From assembly GCA_022316685.1 (NCBI GenBank), contig JAKJHU010000016.1:2170001-2234000 (forward strand): a DNA stretch of 64,000 nucleotides, written 5' to 3'. The stretch is from Progne subis subis. Lineage: Eukaryota; Chordata; Aves; Passeriformes; Hirundinidae. A program made the position numbers and the translations under genes. Positions 48,967 to 61,929 of this stretch are shown here, piece by piece (the first letter of the stretch is position 1; the number at the start of each line of letters is the position of its first letter). The notes under the pieces were generated by a model. That model was given only the letters and a program-made list of their open reading frames with translations. It was not told where the DNA came from and did not search any database.

Positions 48967-51900
48967 AGTCCATGAACGAGTCTCCTATAATTAACACGTT
49001 GCCATTATTAATAAATGCTATGAAGCAGGACTGGGGAGAATTGGCAAAGCTGCTGCTGCTCACAGAAAGGCCTCCCCAATCAAAACCAGCTCCCACCACG
49101 CTAAGGAGCCAGTGGGGAGCTCAGAAGAAGGATGCCAGGAGTTGGTATTCCGGGTGTGAGCCATTCCATCCTGCAGCCCTGTCGTTTCAGCTGGCTCCCG
49201 TTCAACCCACGTTGGCATGTGCTGTCTCTTAGCAACTGCCAGACGGATGGTCCCGGCTGGCCACTGGCCACGCGCCAGGCGGCCACCCAGCCTCGGAGCT
49301 GGGGGAGCCCTGCCTGCCCGCCTTCCGCTACTCCTGGAAATTACCTGCTGGAAACCACCTCCGTTTTCCAGGGAAAAAGGATTTGTTACCTTGGACTGGC
49401 GAGTCTGACCTCTTCATGGCAGCAGCAGACCCTGGCTATGGCTGGAAAGGTGAAGCTCTGAAGATGACGCAACATCTTTCATAACTCAGCTGGCTGCTGC
49501 TACCTGATGAAGAGCCTAACCTGAGCCTTACAGCAGCTCGGTGCATGAGCTAACACACAGCAACGCGTTGTTTGCACATGCTGAACCAGAGCATTTATAA
49601 ATGTTACATGCGCTATTTAAAAATACAAAAGTATTTTGCTTCAAATTTTTGTAAATTGTTTGAGGTTTTTGGTTTGGCTTGGGTTTTCAGGATTTTCTTT
49701 TTCAATCCTACACTGGCAGAGTTCTCTCCTGTTTCGGTTACTTTGTGAGCTACAATGCTCTGTTGAAGTAATTTTTTGTAGGTTTTTTTGGTCTCTTAGT
49801 TTCTCCCCAAACACTTAATTCTGAAAATGCTAGATTCAGCTTCACAGCTTGCCATGTGAGCTGCTGGGCTAAATCTTAAAGCAGTGTTCTCAAATGGTAG
49901 AGCTGGGTTCTTGCCTTTTTCTGGGCTTTATCTTCACTATGCTACTACATATCAGCCATCAAAAATGAATGCAGTCATGCTTATATAAATGAATTCCCCT
50001 AGTTTAATTTTCCAACCTTGCCTAGTTTTTTATAGTTGTAATGAAGGAACAATTTAGATATATTCTCTATTGCCATGCAATATCTTAGAGATTTAGTGCT
50101 TTCACACATAGCATACTAAATGTCATTTTAACAGTGCGAACAATGATAAAAGCAACATTATTTTTTTCTAGAATGCGCAAGTCATTGGGGAAATAAATGT
50201 CTTTGCACCATGCTGTGACTCAATTCTAAAAAAAGAAAAAAAAAAGAAAAAAAAAATCTAGAAAGTCCATAGTCTCTAAGGAGTGACTCTAAGCATCTGT
50301 TTTGGTCTACAGTGTCTGTATTATTTCAAGTTCCTGAATGAGGAAAAATTATGATTGAGATCATTGTGGTGATCTAGAATTGACTCTATGGGCTGTAGTT
50401 TCCCCTAAGTCATGCTCATTACCATACCATCTTCCTGAAAGCACAAATAAGAATATTTTCTGGCATCAGTCAACGAAACCTCATTTGTGTTCCCACTGGA
50501 CCTCTTTACATTTTGATGTGGAAGCTGAAAAGACTCCCAAAAGCTCTTAGGTTCTTTTTTGCCTGTTGGTGGAAGCTAAATAACTTAATTCACTGTTAAC
50601 AGTCTTGAAAATAGATTAGTGATTTTCTTATCTGAATTCCTTGTGGAAGGTAAAGAGTATTTAACAGCAATTGCTATGGCAATTGTGAGATAGGTGCAGG
50701 CTGGACATAGGAGACAGGACTGAAGAATCCTATTCATATCAGGGAAGGGGAAAAAAGAAGCCAGTAATTTATAAAGCCCTCAATGTGTCACCAAGGTTTT
50801 CCTTTATGGGCAGGATAAAGCGAACAGCTGTTCTACTACATTCCATTTGCTTGAGTCAACAGGCCCATTCTAATAGTTTGTTGATTATCTTACATTTTGT
50901 CAATATTGTGGTATGATTTTGTTGTTTATTTTATCATTATTCAGATTGACAATGTTTTATTTTGTGAGCTATGATGAGATAGCTCATGGGTACAATGGTA
51001 AGAATGATTTATCTTGAATTCTATTTTTGGCAGATTGTTTTGCTGTAGCTACCACCCTGCACTAGCTATTTAATGATTTTTGCTTTATGTTCTTCTCTTG
51101 TAACCCCCCAATCAAAGCAATGTTTTTCTTGGCAGTCAGTGATTTAAGCCATTGCTCCTATTGCACATGGTTGGCTTTTTTTTTAGGGGCAAAACATATT
51201 GTCTCCTCTTGAGAGAGCTCCCTCCTGTGCCCCTGGTATTGTTTGCATTATCCTCCCATGGAAGTGATGATGTGGCTCTCCGGGCTGCAATTGTTGCTCT
51301 ACTTTATGCCCTGATCTTGAAGATGCTAGAGAAGAAATGAGTGGTGACATCCAAGCACGGAGGATCACCCTCACACCCAGATTCTGTGCAGGAGGCTCAA
51401 GTGGTGTCCATCCTTGCCATCTCCAAGGGGTAAAGCACTGATTTTGCTATTCTTAAGCAATTGTGATCTCTTTTGCAACAAATGGCAATATCAAGTCCAT
51501 TTACCCACCATGGGGATGTGAAGTGCTTAATGAGTTCTAGAAGACCAGCTATGAAGTCCCTGGCAGAAATCGAACAGGTTGCATTGTATGAACATGCAAA
51601 AGTGATTCCCAGCAAGTGAGTTTGGGTTTTATTGCTACCAATGGAAATGCAAGCCATGGTATGGGGATCAGATTTACAAACCAATAATTAGTAAGATTCT
51701 GTATCTGAACTGTACTGCATTATATATTCAGCCCTAACTTACTTCATTCTAACTCCTCCCTGTAGACATACTCAACTGGAAACATATGAAAAAGTTCCAA
51801 ATACAAATGCCATGTCTTAATAAATAAATTATTATGCTGGGGGCTGCAAGAATGTTCTTCTGTTTTCTTTCAGCTAGTATTTTGCAAATGTTAGCAATTT

Positions 51901-52667
51901 TCAAAACAGTTCAGAATTCCCATACCAATCTGTGGTGATTTCCCTCAGACACCCATAAACCAACTTTCTGAAATTTCTTATGTATTTTTAACTGTGCTTG
52001 TAGAAATATTCAATCCGTTTGATGTGCATAAAGCATCCTATGTTGTCAAACCATTTTTAAACTTCAACAGAAAATGCAGTAGCATTAATAGTCATGTACC
52101 TTGCTCTGCTGTTTCAAACTGCCCACTTTATTTATCTAAGATGTTCCAGTACCTTCTATCACTCTAGTCATTAGCAAATTTATGTTGTTCACTTAACTTT
52201 TGCATGCTAGCCAGGGCACAGAATATGTAATAACAGTCTGTAATTAAATCTTCCTCAACTTTATCACTGTACATCTTCTCTATACATTTTCTTCTTTCCT
52301 CTCTCCATCAGAAGATGGAAATGACAGAAGGGAAAGATACTGCTTGAGCTACACAAATACCTATATGCAAATTAATCTGAAATTAATCTGGAAACCTCCC
52401 CACATTAAATTAATATTTAATGAAGCTCTCAGACTTTAGGATGTTAAACTGCATTTAGCTGAAATTTGAAAAGAGCTATTGATGTTTAGGTTTTGTGGTG
52501 ATAGTAAGTTTGATTAGGTAAAGTTTTTAGTTTGAAGTGGCATAAAAAAAATTTGTGTGCACTCACAGTGGCATCAAACTTTTCATCATAGCTATGGTGA
52601 AAAATGTTCAAAACAGGATCAATTTCTTCTACTTGTGTTGTGGGGTGGTGGTTTTTTCCGTGGTGGT

Positions 52668-52689
52668 TTGTTTTGTTTTTTTTTTTTTG

Positions 52690-52720
<31 letters not shown>

Positions 52721-52752
52721 TTTGTTTTTTGGTTTTTGTTTGTTTGTTTTTC
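52668..52752. repeat. T-rich (TTTTG)n simple repeat
   Basis: Long T-runs with six regular TTTTG units in the middle and TTTG units at the end. The phenylalanine-rich frames across it are artefacts. Confidence 0.93.
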
Positions 52753-53599
52753 CTTTAAGCTGAAGGCAAAGCAGAATTTTCCCTTCCATCCTTGGTCTTG
52801 CATGAATCCTTAGTAGGATCCTGAAGTGTTAGTAAACTAGTGTTTACTACTTTCTAAAGGAGAAAAATATGTAAACAAAATGTGTAAAAAAAGCAAAATA
52901 TATATAAATTTTGCATAGAAATGTGATTAGAATCCAGCTATATCTTCTGGCTGATGTGCAAAATGAAAATGAATGTCTTCACTCCTATATCATCTGGAAG
53001 ATTACAGGGAATATGACAAGGAAAAGTAGGAATTTTACCCCTGGTTTCTACTTCTTGCACTTTAAGAGAATGGTATAAGTGAGTAAGATTTTTTTACCTC
53101 TAATTTTTGGAAGAGTTTTCATGATGGAAAGTGGAATCAGATGAATGAAAATTTTTTACTAGCTAATATTGTATAAAGAAATTTCATTTGGACTTCCTTA
53201 CAATATGTTATAAGCACATGGCTGACTCTCTTTGTGGGCTGTTTCAGGCTTAGAAAACTCCTTTGGAACTTCATAAGAAGATATAACTAAAATGTGGTTC
53301 CAATAAAAATCCTATTCAGTTCCTTATCAAGTACAAAGAAATGCGAAGAGCAAAAATTGTCAATTAAAAAGAAAAATCTGCAATACGGATTTTGGGAATT
53401 TGCATGAAAGCAAATTAATTAAAAAGGCAAAATTACATTATAGATAAATCATATATCTCATTTTACTTTCAGTTTTCACAACCTTTCTCTGTTTCTCTCT
53501 TCCTCTGTTGAGGCTCTCTGGCTTTCTAATTTCACATATGAATGTGCAAGCTCTCCTGAAAACATCTTTCTTTTCCTAGATTTTGGGAATCCATGTATG

Positions 53600-53637
53600 A
53601 AAATACATTTTAAAAAAATGTATTTTTTTTTTTTTTT
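53600..53637. repeat. AT-rich inverted repeat merging into a T-run
   Basis: AAAATACATTTT (53600-53611) and AAAATGTATTTT (53615-53626) are exact complements with a 3-nt loop, and the right arm runs into a homopolymer T tract ending at 53637. Low complexity makes a chance origin plausible. Confidence 0.8.
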
Positions 53638-53913
53638 AATCTGGTGGAGTCAAGTGAGGCTAAGGCTATGGGCTGAACTCAAAAGTGTTGAGTTTTCTAT
53701 GTGTTTCACAAATCCCTCTAAATCCCCAAATTCTTCAACAAGGTAAGAAAGCCCTCTGGCCTGTCCTGGCTTTTGGATAACTATGAGAGATGAATCAGAA
53801 AAAGCGGTTATCAACTGGAGTCTGAGGCCACTGATCTGCTGGCAAATGGACATGGCTGACGGAGCGGAGACTGCAGCAATCACCACGATGTGCTTTAGGC
53901 AGCTGGTTTCACA

Positions 53914-54525
53914 AAATCATAGGAAAGTTTGGGTTGAAAAAAACATTAAAAGTCATCCTAGTTCCAACACTCCTGCCATGGGTTAGGGCACCTTCCAGTA
54001 GATCTGGTTACTTAAATCCCCATCCAGACTGGCCTTGAATGCTTCCAGTAAAGGAGCATCCCCATATTCTCTGGGAAACCTGTTCCATCACCTCTTCAGT
54101 GCCTCACAGAAAAGAATTTCATCCTAGTATCTAATCTAGAGCTGCCTTCTTTCTGCTTGAAACCGTTATTCCTTCCCCTATCACTCTATGCCCTTGTCAG
54201 AAGTCCCTCTCCAGCTCTCTTTTAGCCCCCTTTATGTATTGGAAAGTGTCCTAAGGTCTCTCCAGACCCTTCTTTTCTCCAGGCTGAATACCCCAAATTT
54301 TCTCAATCTGCCTTCATAGGAGAGGTATTCCAACCCTGCGATCATCTCTGGACCCATTTGAACATGTCCACATGTCCATGTCTTTCCTGTTCTGGGGACC
54401 CCAGAGCTGGACAGAAGTACTGCAGGTGGGGTCTCACGAAAGCAGAGCAGAGGGGGAGAATCACCTCCCATGACCTGCTGGCCATGCTGCTTTTGATGCA
54501 GTCCAGGGTAAAGTTGGCAAAATCT
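53914..54525 (-). mobile_element. CR1 LINE, 5'-truncated with 3' end
   Basis: The plus strand reads as antisense CR1 from the tail (AAAATCATAGGAAAGTTTGG) through AACACTCCTGCCATGGGTTA, GACTGGCCTTGAATGCTTCC, CCTCTTCAGTGCCTCACAG and TCCAGGCTGAATACCCCAAA. It continues to GGGGACCCCAGAGCTGGACA and GACCTGCTGGCCATGCTGCT at the upstream edge. On the minus strand, two frames carry pieces of the reverse-transcriptase C-terminus: CIKSSMASRSWEVILPL in one, and LEYLSYEGRLRKFGVFSLEK in another. A frameshift therefore separates them and the copy is dead. Recognisable similarity stops near 54525. Confidence 0.93.
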
Positions 54526-54984
54526 CCTGTCACACCTTGCATCTTTCTCCATGTTTTTTTCCCCAGTTTTCCCCTTGCTTTTTTCATCCACACGTGGCTG
54601 GTGTGGAAGACCACACACAGCTGGACATAGTTTGGAGCTAGCAGCTGCTGCCTGGCTCCACCTTTGTGTTTATTTTTGGGAGGCTGTAGGCAATTTTCAC
54701 AAATCTTTTGTGTTTCTCATCTTATTCTGTATGTTTTGGTCACTTCCAGTCATTCTACAGCCACCACACCAAAATATAATGGATTAAACTTTGACGTCTA
54801 AAAACATGTCAAGGCCCACTGTATTCAAGAGAATCTTAATGATTTGTGGTCTCGGCTGTTGTTAGAGGAAAGGAACGATTGCAAGATGTTTCCTTTTCTT
54901 GGTGATATCAAAACGAACTCCATCAAATATGATTTATGATAAAATTTAGGTCTGTCAGCTTCAATCTGATAATTCATACCAACC

Positions 54985-55011
54985 TTTTTTTTTTTTTTTT
55001 TTTTTTTTTTT
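54985..55011. repeat. Poly(T) homopolymer, 27 nt
   Basis: An uninterrupted run of 27 T. No retroposed body is seen downstream on the minus strand. Confidence 0.95.
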
Positions 55012-58000
55012 CCTAGTAAACTGAAGAGAAAATGTGAGAGGGGAATTAAATTAGAGTTCACTCTCTGGTGTATTCATGATGTGTTAGGAACTTTAAAGTA
55101 AACATGAAGGAAACCAGTACCTGAAAGTGTTAACCTGCTTTAAAGTATAGAGAGCTGGAGTCCCTTATTACACACTGAGTTAACATTGATATGAGAGATT
55201 TTTACTTTATAGTGTCGTGTGGTTATTTCACCAGAGAGCACTAGTTTTCCTTGTCTTGTTTGCAGAGCTGAACCTAGGTAGGTATGTCTGTACTCTTAAT
55301 AAATTTCCTACGCAGCTCATTTAAGCAATATAGATGAATCACTGAGAGTGACAAGTATAATCCTGAAATAAACTTCCCATTTGAGCCAGGGAAAATTGTA
55401 CCGGAGACTCAAAACATCTACATCTGGAAGTGTATTCTCAACAGCAGTAAGTTACAGCTATGCTCGACAGATTCAAGTAGAGTGAGAGGTGGTGTTAAAA
55501 GAAGTGATGGCTCCTTATCTTTAATGTATTGGTGCTAAATCTCTGTCCCTCTTTACCTCGTGCACATTCCGGATACAGAAATTTCCCTGTTTAATGATTT
55601 CAGCAAATAAAATTAAAGTCATAGATACACAGTGCTTAGGGAGTAAATGGATGCTGAGCAATAGAAAGGCCACTATCATGACTGTATCTGTTTAGCCAGT
55701 AGCCTGATTTCTGCAGCCTATTGGGTAAATGCTTGTGTCCAACTGGACTTTTCCAAGCTTCATATTTCCATGGTGCTGTAGCTGTGTGCAGCACAGTACA
55801 GGGGAGCAGAATTGTCATATACATTGTCTTCCCTTCTGTTTTTAATTTAGTTTGAATATCTGTATGCATATGCAGGGTAGATCCATCTACTTCTCCCTTG
55901 AACACCACTGCCTTGAACATTTTCCACGTATGTGGAAAATAAGACGTAGAATCACTTTGTCACTGCACAGATATATATAATGCAAAATCACTCTGAGTAA
56001 TTGTGTTCTGTGGTATCTGGTCCAACTCTGTGCTGTCTGAGAGCTTTGTTTTGCAGGTTCATAGCTGTAAAGTGGCATTTTAGGATGCTTTTGAAAGTGC
56101 TTTGTCCATCTTTGTCACAGCAGAGAAGTGTAGGGGTAAAAAAAAGACTGTTAAAAGGGTGAAGATATAAGTAGTCAACAGCATGGTAAGAAAGTCATAG
56201 ATGGGAACTCAGACAAGATGTTTAGAGTAGGGAGGGGTTTTTAAAAAAGTCTACCACTGCAAATGAAGCAATAGGAAATGTGGTTTTCAAGTGCAATGGG
56301 ATTAGTGTTATGTGTTTGTTTAAGATAGTAAGGTCTACTCTAACTGACTGAGGTCTGTCCTAGTCCTGTTTTGTGATGGGGTGTTGATTTTACTCTTTTT
56401 AAGAATACTGCTTTATACTGAAAAATGATAAATATAGCTCTGAATGTAAAAGACATCAGAGCAGAAAACCTGAGTGTTAAAAATCTTTTTATAACTAGGC
56501 AAATAAAACCACAATTGCTGCAAAAATTGCCACAAAATTGTTAAAACAATTAAGTACAAATAACGGCAAAATACGACGAAATATGAAGGATTTTAAGGCA
56601 GCTTGCAGCACCCGGCGCTGTGTTTCCAGCACATCACTAAATGGAAGAGCAAGTTTGAGGACCATTGAACAGAGTTTCTATCCCCAATGAATCACAATTA
56701 GAGTAACACCTGGATTAATAAATTTGTGCTGATCCACTAGGGAAATTCACCTTGTTTAATAGCCCTCAAATTTCTAAATAAAGTTGTTTATCTGTGGCAG
56801 GATGAACTACTTTGTCCCAGGTTGGGCTGCAGAGCTTGTGGAGAGACTTCTTCAAGACCATTTGAAGGACTTTTGAGTAAAACTATGGAGTTCAGCCCTT
56901 GAAGGGCTGGTCATGTTTCCATAGTTCTGCCTTTTCATTAACTGCAAGTAACCTTGTTAGGCTTACAGCATGATTCAGACACAGAAAGCTTGAAGTTTTG
57001 GACCAGCTTTTACCTCAGAAAATATTTGACAAAAAGAAATATGAGAGTTACAGATGCTGAGGTATTACCAAATACCTGATTTATGCTCATTAAAGGCAAT
57101 GCCTGAAGCAGATGCTTGGAGAGGTTTTATTGATAAATATTGTGTTGTTTCAATATTTGTCCATTTTTTGTTCTCTGTCTGATGGGTCACCTTAATATAG
57201 TTGTATACTCCCTGTTGCCAGACAGGATGATTTCACTCTCACATATAAAACTGGCTAAATTTACCTGACTCTTGCCACTTTGCCAAAGCTTCATAATCCT
57301 CTCTGGCTGCTTTTCAATATCAAGACAGATATCTTGCATAGTTTCTTCTTGAAATGCAGTTTTAAATCCCTAGGAGACTAGAGCCTGGAGCTAGAATTCC
57401 ATTGTTTCTACCAGTTTGGAGACTGGAATGTAATTCCAGTAGGAGATTAAGAAACAGCACACATAGAGTGTGTGGCATCCTGCATCTGCTGTGATCTGTG
57501 TTGGAGGGTGGAGTTGTTGAGAGACTGAACTCAGCCTTGTACCTCAGGCAGTGCGGGAGGTGGGCAGCAGCATCACTGTCACCTTTGTCCCCATCCTGTC
57601 ACCTGGTGCCTGTTGTCCTGGTCTGCCACCATCTCAAAACCGTGCAAGGAATGAAACCGTTTTTACACGTGAAGGAAAAGGTACGCAAATGACGCTACCA
57701 AAAAGCCCCACAACAAAGCAGAACAGCTGAGACTGGTTGTGTGAGAGAGACTTTCTTCTGAGCCACGTTTGAGACTGTCAACACGGGGATATCTGATGAC
57801 CCACACAAGTTGTAGGAACCGCCCTGAAAAGTTCATCAGCTCATTCCTGAAAGTTATAAATCAACTAAATGCATTTTATGATTACTGCTGGAGTTCTGTT
57901 TTCCCATCTTTTCTACCTCTTCTCAGACTTAGGAGGTTCAAATCTCTTGTATTTTGGTTTAAATGATCCCCACCTAACATTATTTATGCAGTAAATTCTC

Positions 58001-60834
58001 TGCTTATTCTGCACAAATAAGAAATGTCAAGGATAAACAGGCTCTGTGTCAGTGATAAATAGCACTCTGCAGGATCTGGGAAGATGTATCATTGGGGTTT
58101 GCTGATTATTCGAGTGGCATACGGTAGTGAGAGTGATTAACACTATACTGCTCAAATTCATCAGTGAATAAAAACATTACATTACTGAGTTTCATGCTGA
58201 AACAAGCTACTAAATCAGGTTCTTCTGAGACAGGGAACATTCACTTTTCCTAAGTACTCAATAAACCTTGCATCTTTGGAAATATTGGACAGATGAAGAA
58301 ATCGGGGCCAGTGTTATCTTTGCAGATTTGAAAGGTTTTTGAAGAAAAACCCTAAAATTGACTGAGTTTTATGGCTGACTATTAACATCAAAAAAGTGAA
58401 GCTGTATGTGCTTTTTGAGAAAACATTTTGAAAATTGTTTTTATTGAGGACATTCTTTTACAGATTTTAAAAATCAGGAAGTTGATAGAGAGGGAGGGCA
58501 GAAAGGTACAGGAAATTAATGCCTGCAGTTTGTCAGTGGAAACACAAACCAAATGGAGTCTTAGCAAGTGTTAGAAAAGTTGTGCAGCATATGCAGGAAG
58601 GGAATAATTTACCCCAATTATTTTCTACTTCTATATTGGTGAAAAATCAACAGGAGCTTAGCTGGCTGAGCTGGATTGGAAGCGCTTTCCAACAGCAACA
58701 TCTGCAAAAAAGCAGATAATAGCAATTAAGCGATTTCATTCATTTGAAGGTTTAAGTCTTTTCCTTAATACAGTCAAATATATATTTACACACAAATAAA
58801 ATTTATTGATTTTTAGCCTGTCTTATGACTAGGGCTTGAATGCTTGGAGTTGTTAACAGTGGGAGGTACATCTGTGTTGTGAAGGTGCACACGTGTGTTC
58901 GTACACTCATGAAAGCTTTCATGTGTATGAGGGTCATGTGAACCATGCAGGCCAGGCATCTCATTCACCATAAACTAACCCAAATCCTGCTCCCTTCAGC
59001 AGTTGGTCTGAAAGGGTTGGCAGAGAAATGTTTTTCCTTGCAGCTGGCTGTGTGCACAAAAAAACTATACTGCAGCTCACAGGGGGAAATTGTCATGGGA
59101 TTTTGGATGGATTTAAGGCCAGTCACCATCTGAACATCCAAAGTGAAAAAAAAGCTCTTGCTCTGTGTTTTAGAAAGGCAGGAAATTTACTTTTCAAACG
59201 TAAAAGGTTTGTGCATAAGTTGCTTTGGGAGAGCTCAGGAGAGCGTCTGTCACTTTCCTGATGTTTAAAGAAGGCATCTGAGACCATTCCAGAAATTTCT
59301 GAAGTATATATGTTTTCCTGTCCCTAGGAAACAGGAGAATATGACATATTTTACAGACACATGTATACGCTGCTAATGAAAAACTTCAGAACTAATAAAA
59401 TCTTTCATCACCAGCTTTTCTGTGGCATGTTGACATCTACTGAATTCAAGACAATGATGCTATGAAAGTTGCATTGACACACATTTGGGCTGACCTACAT
59501 ATAATCTTTGTGTTTTTCTTGCAGACAAATTAACATACTAACGAATATGCCACATCAGCTAATCAGTTGCTAGAAAGTGTGAGCAAGGACAGGAAACTTG
59601 TAAGTATATCTCACTAGAGACCTGGCTTGCAGAGGGTGAAAATGTAATCTTTTTTCAAAACTTTGCAGATATATGTTATCTTTTTTTCTACCTCAGAACA
59701 ACAAACTATTGTAAAAAAGCATAGATTAGATTTACCACCTTCTCTCAGCCCAATCTTTGCTGAGTAGCTGGGAAAATCAGGGATGTCTTCACTTGAAAGA
59801 CTGGGGAAATACAAGTCTTCAAGATGTTGCACAGCTAAGGCACATGCTGCAGAATGAATAAATCTTTCTAGCAAGAGGAATGGATAAGCATGGGTTAGTT
59901 TACTTACAGGAAACGTGGTAGCTCAAATTCTGAAGGCTTTTAAAACACATAGCTCTTGGAAGTGATTTTCCGTAGTGCTGATCTTTGGCAAATAGACACC
60001 TGACTTTCAGCATCTCTGCTTGCACCAAGCAGGTTTGAGATCCTGAGCACAGCCTGAAATTACTGCAGCACAGTGCTGCAGCACAGCCCCTATGCAGGAC
60101 TTAGGAATTTGGGTCCAACACCAGGAACACTTCCCAAATCCACATGGCCGTCCTCATGCCACTCTGAAACACCACAGGGATATATGAGTGGTATTTGAAG
60201 TGTAAGCATGGTTTATCAGGCACAGGGGAGGCCTGAAAACAGGTTTTCCACTTCCCAGGCGATTAGCCTAATCACCAGAATAGACAAATAGCTGCCTACC
60301 CTATGATTTATATAGTTATGCACACCAAAGAGCTCAATTAAGGGTTACTACCCCATTACAACCAAGCAGTTAGGACACTAACTCAGTCAAATGATTTTCC
60401 TAAGCATTCAGGGATTTGCACTCAACAGAAATCCTACCCTGAACCTGGGTAACCACACTGATAAAGCTATTTTAATGCAAAAATTGAGAATAACACTGGT
60501 GTCAAAAACTTGAAAAATTCTCACTATTTTATTTCTTTGAAAAAAGGTCTGCCCCCCTTCCGTACGTCTAAATCCTATGTTGACTAGCTTCTACCCATTT
60601 GCTACTGTTATATTTCCATCTCTCCAGAAGGCAGACTGACAAGGTTTTCCTCTTCTGGTAAATAATGATCACCTCCCAGCCGTCATGACATAGAATGTAA
60701 CTCCACATTTGGGATGGAAAGAGCCCTGCTTACCAAATTGATAGCCACTTGTTACAGAGAAACATATTCTTAAATGAAATCTTTGCACTTATCTTTCATA
60801 TTTTGAGTGGGAGAAAAATCCCTATTAAACAACA

Positions 60835-60851
60835 CCCCCCCCCCCCCCCCC
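60835..60851. repeat. Poly(C) homopolymer, 17 nt
   Basis: Seventeen consecutive C, so 17 G on the minus strand. A G-run this long could fold as a G-quadruplex in principle. Homopolymer length in raw sequence may include read error. Confidence 0.92.
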
Positions 60852-61111
60852 AAGGAAAATAAGATTTTTTGGGCCATTATCAGATTTTATGGTATGTTTT
60901 CAGGCTTGTAATTTGTTTCACTTCGTCTTAAGGACAGTATGGTTTCGATTTATAAATACCCCTGTCCTCAAGCTTATTCCTTCTTTCTTTTCTTTCCCTG
61001 ATAGTTTGCAGATACACCATTTAGACCACTATTGGCAGAATAACATGAGGTGGTTCTCTTTTCCAAGGTCTGAATCTTGTCACTATCCAGTACTGCTGTC
61101 TCTCTGACTCA

Positions 61112-61112
<1 letters not shown>

Positions 61113-61158
<46 letters not shown>
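61113..61158. repeat. Poly(A) homopolymer, 46 nt
   Basis: An uninterrupted run of 46 A, the longest homopolymer in the window. The upstream 200 bases do not resemble a gene, SINE or LINE, and no direct repeats bracket the tract. It is best called an expanded mononucleotide repeat, possibly imprecise in length. Confidence 0.95.
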
Positions 61159-61162
<4 letters not shown>

Positions 61163-61929
61163 CTTCTGTTTCTCTTCCTTAGGTGGACATTATACAAATT
61201 TCATCAGGCTCCTAGTTTTGCCCGTATTATGTTTGTCTGGTTCCGCCACCAATAACCTGACCTAAACCATCAGGTAATTTTAATCCATCTATGCCTGTTA
61301 AAAGAGCTTGGGATCTGGCTTTGGCTGTGTCCATAGAAAATTTCCATTTGTTTCAACGGCAGCTGGATGAGCCCATCAGTTTGCCAATCAATGAAGGACT
61401 TTGAAGAGTGATATCTCTTCCTAAATACCTTGGAGAAGTTTGGAAAATAATGGTGATGGTTATTTTAGTTAGAATAGTTGAGATGACAGTTAGATTAGGA
61501 ACAGTTCTGTTAGCATTCAGAATAGCCAAAAATTATGGTCCAAATGCAAAGATGCAGTTCTAGCCTGCTATTAATTAATCTTGAAAAAAGTTATGTCATA
61601 AGAAGCTGCTCCTAGAAACAGCTTGTACAAATGCATATGACACTGCAGGCTCTCTCACCCGCAGAGGCACAAAAAAAGGAATGAAGTCCTAGGAAATGAG
61701 GAAATAGCTACTAAACGGTGACCTGTTGTCCCACTGCCTGTGCCTGCCCCAGGAGGATGAGTGAGGCTGAGGCTGACAGGTAACCTGAGACCCACCAGAA
61801 AGGGTCTTTCCTCCTTTAGCTGCTCTACGATGTACAGAGGAGTAAATTACTTTCTGTTGCTGAGCCTAAAAGTTTTCAAAGCACTTTTTTTTTCTTTTTT
61901 TCATTTTTTTTTCTCCCTTCATGACAGAC

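Larger units (their letters stand above)
45271..53913. other. Unique non-coding sequence with one dense open-frame block
   Basis: No gene or interspersed repeat is recognised. 47230-48020 is complex sequence with several TAAT and ATTAG cores and may be another conserved block. 48391-49460 carries overlapping open frames on both strands and a GC- and CpG-richer core at 49220-49330. Low-complexity runs occur near 46329-46350, 50227-50256, 52668-52752 and 53623-53637. AT-rich near-palindromic sequence lies at 48318-48380. Confidence 0.5.

Noticed and set aside
48875..49099. Minus frame containing VLIIGDSFMD, reminiscent of the GDS motif of SGNH esterases found in CR1 ORF1
   Set aside because: Only the GDS core agrees. 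The downstream residues do not continue the family pattern, and no CR1 sequence surrounds it.
54232..54618. 128-codon minus-strand open frame
   Set aside because: Its C-terminal half is the CR1 reverse-transcriptase end in a frameshifted copy, so it is not a host gene.
60063..60081. CTGCAGCACAGTGCTGCAG palindrome
   Set aside because: Arms of 9 bp are expected a few times by chance in 64 kb, and nothing nearby supports a function.
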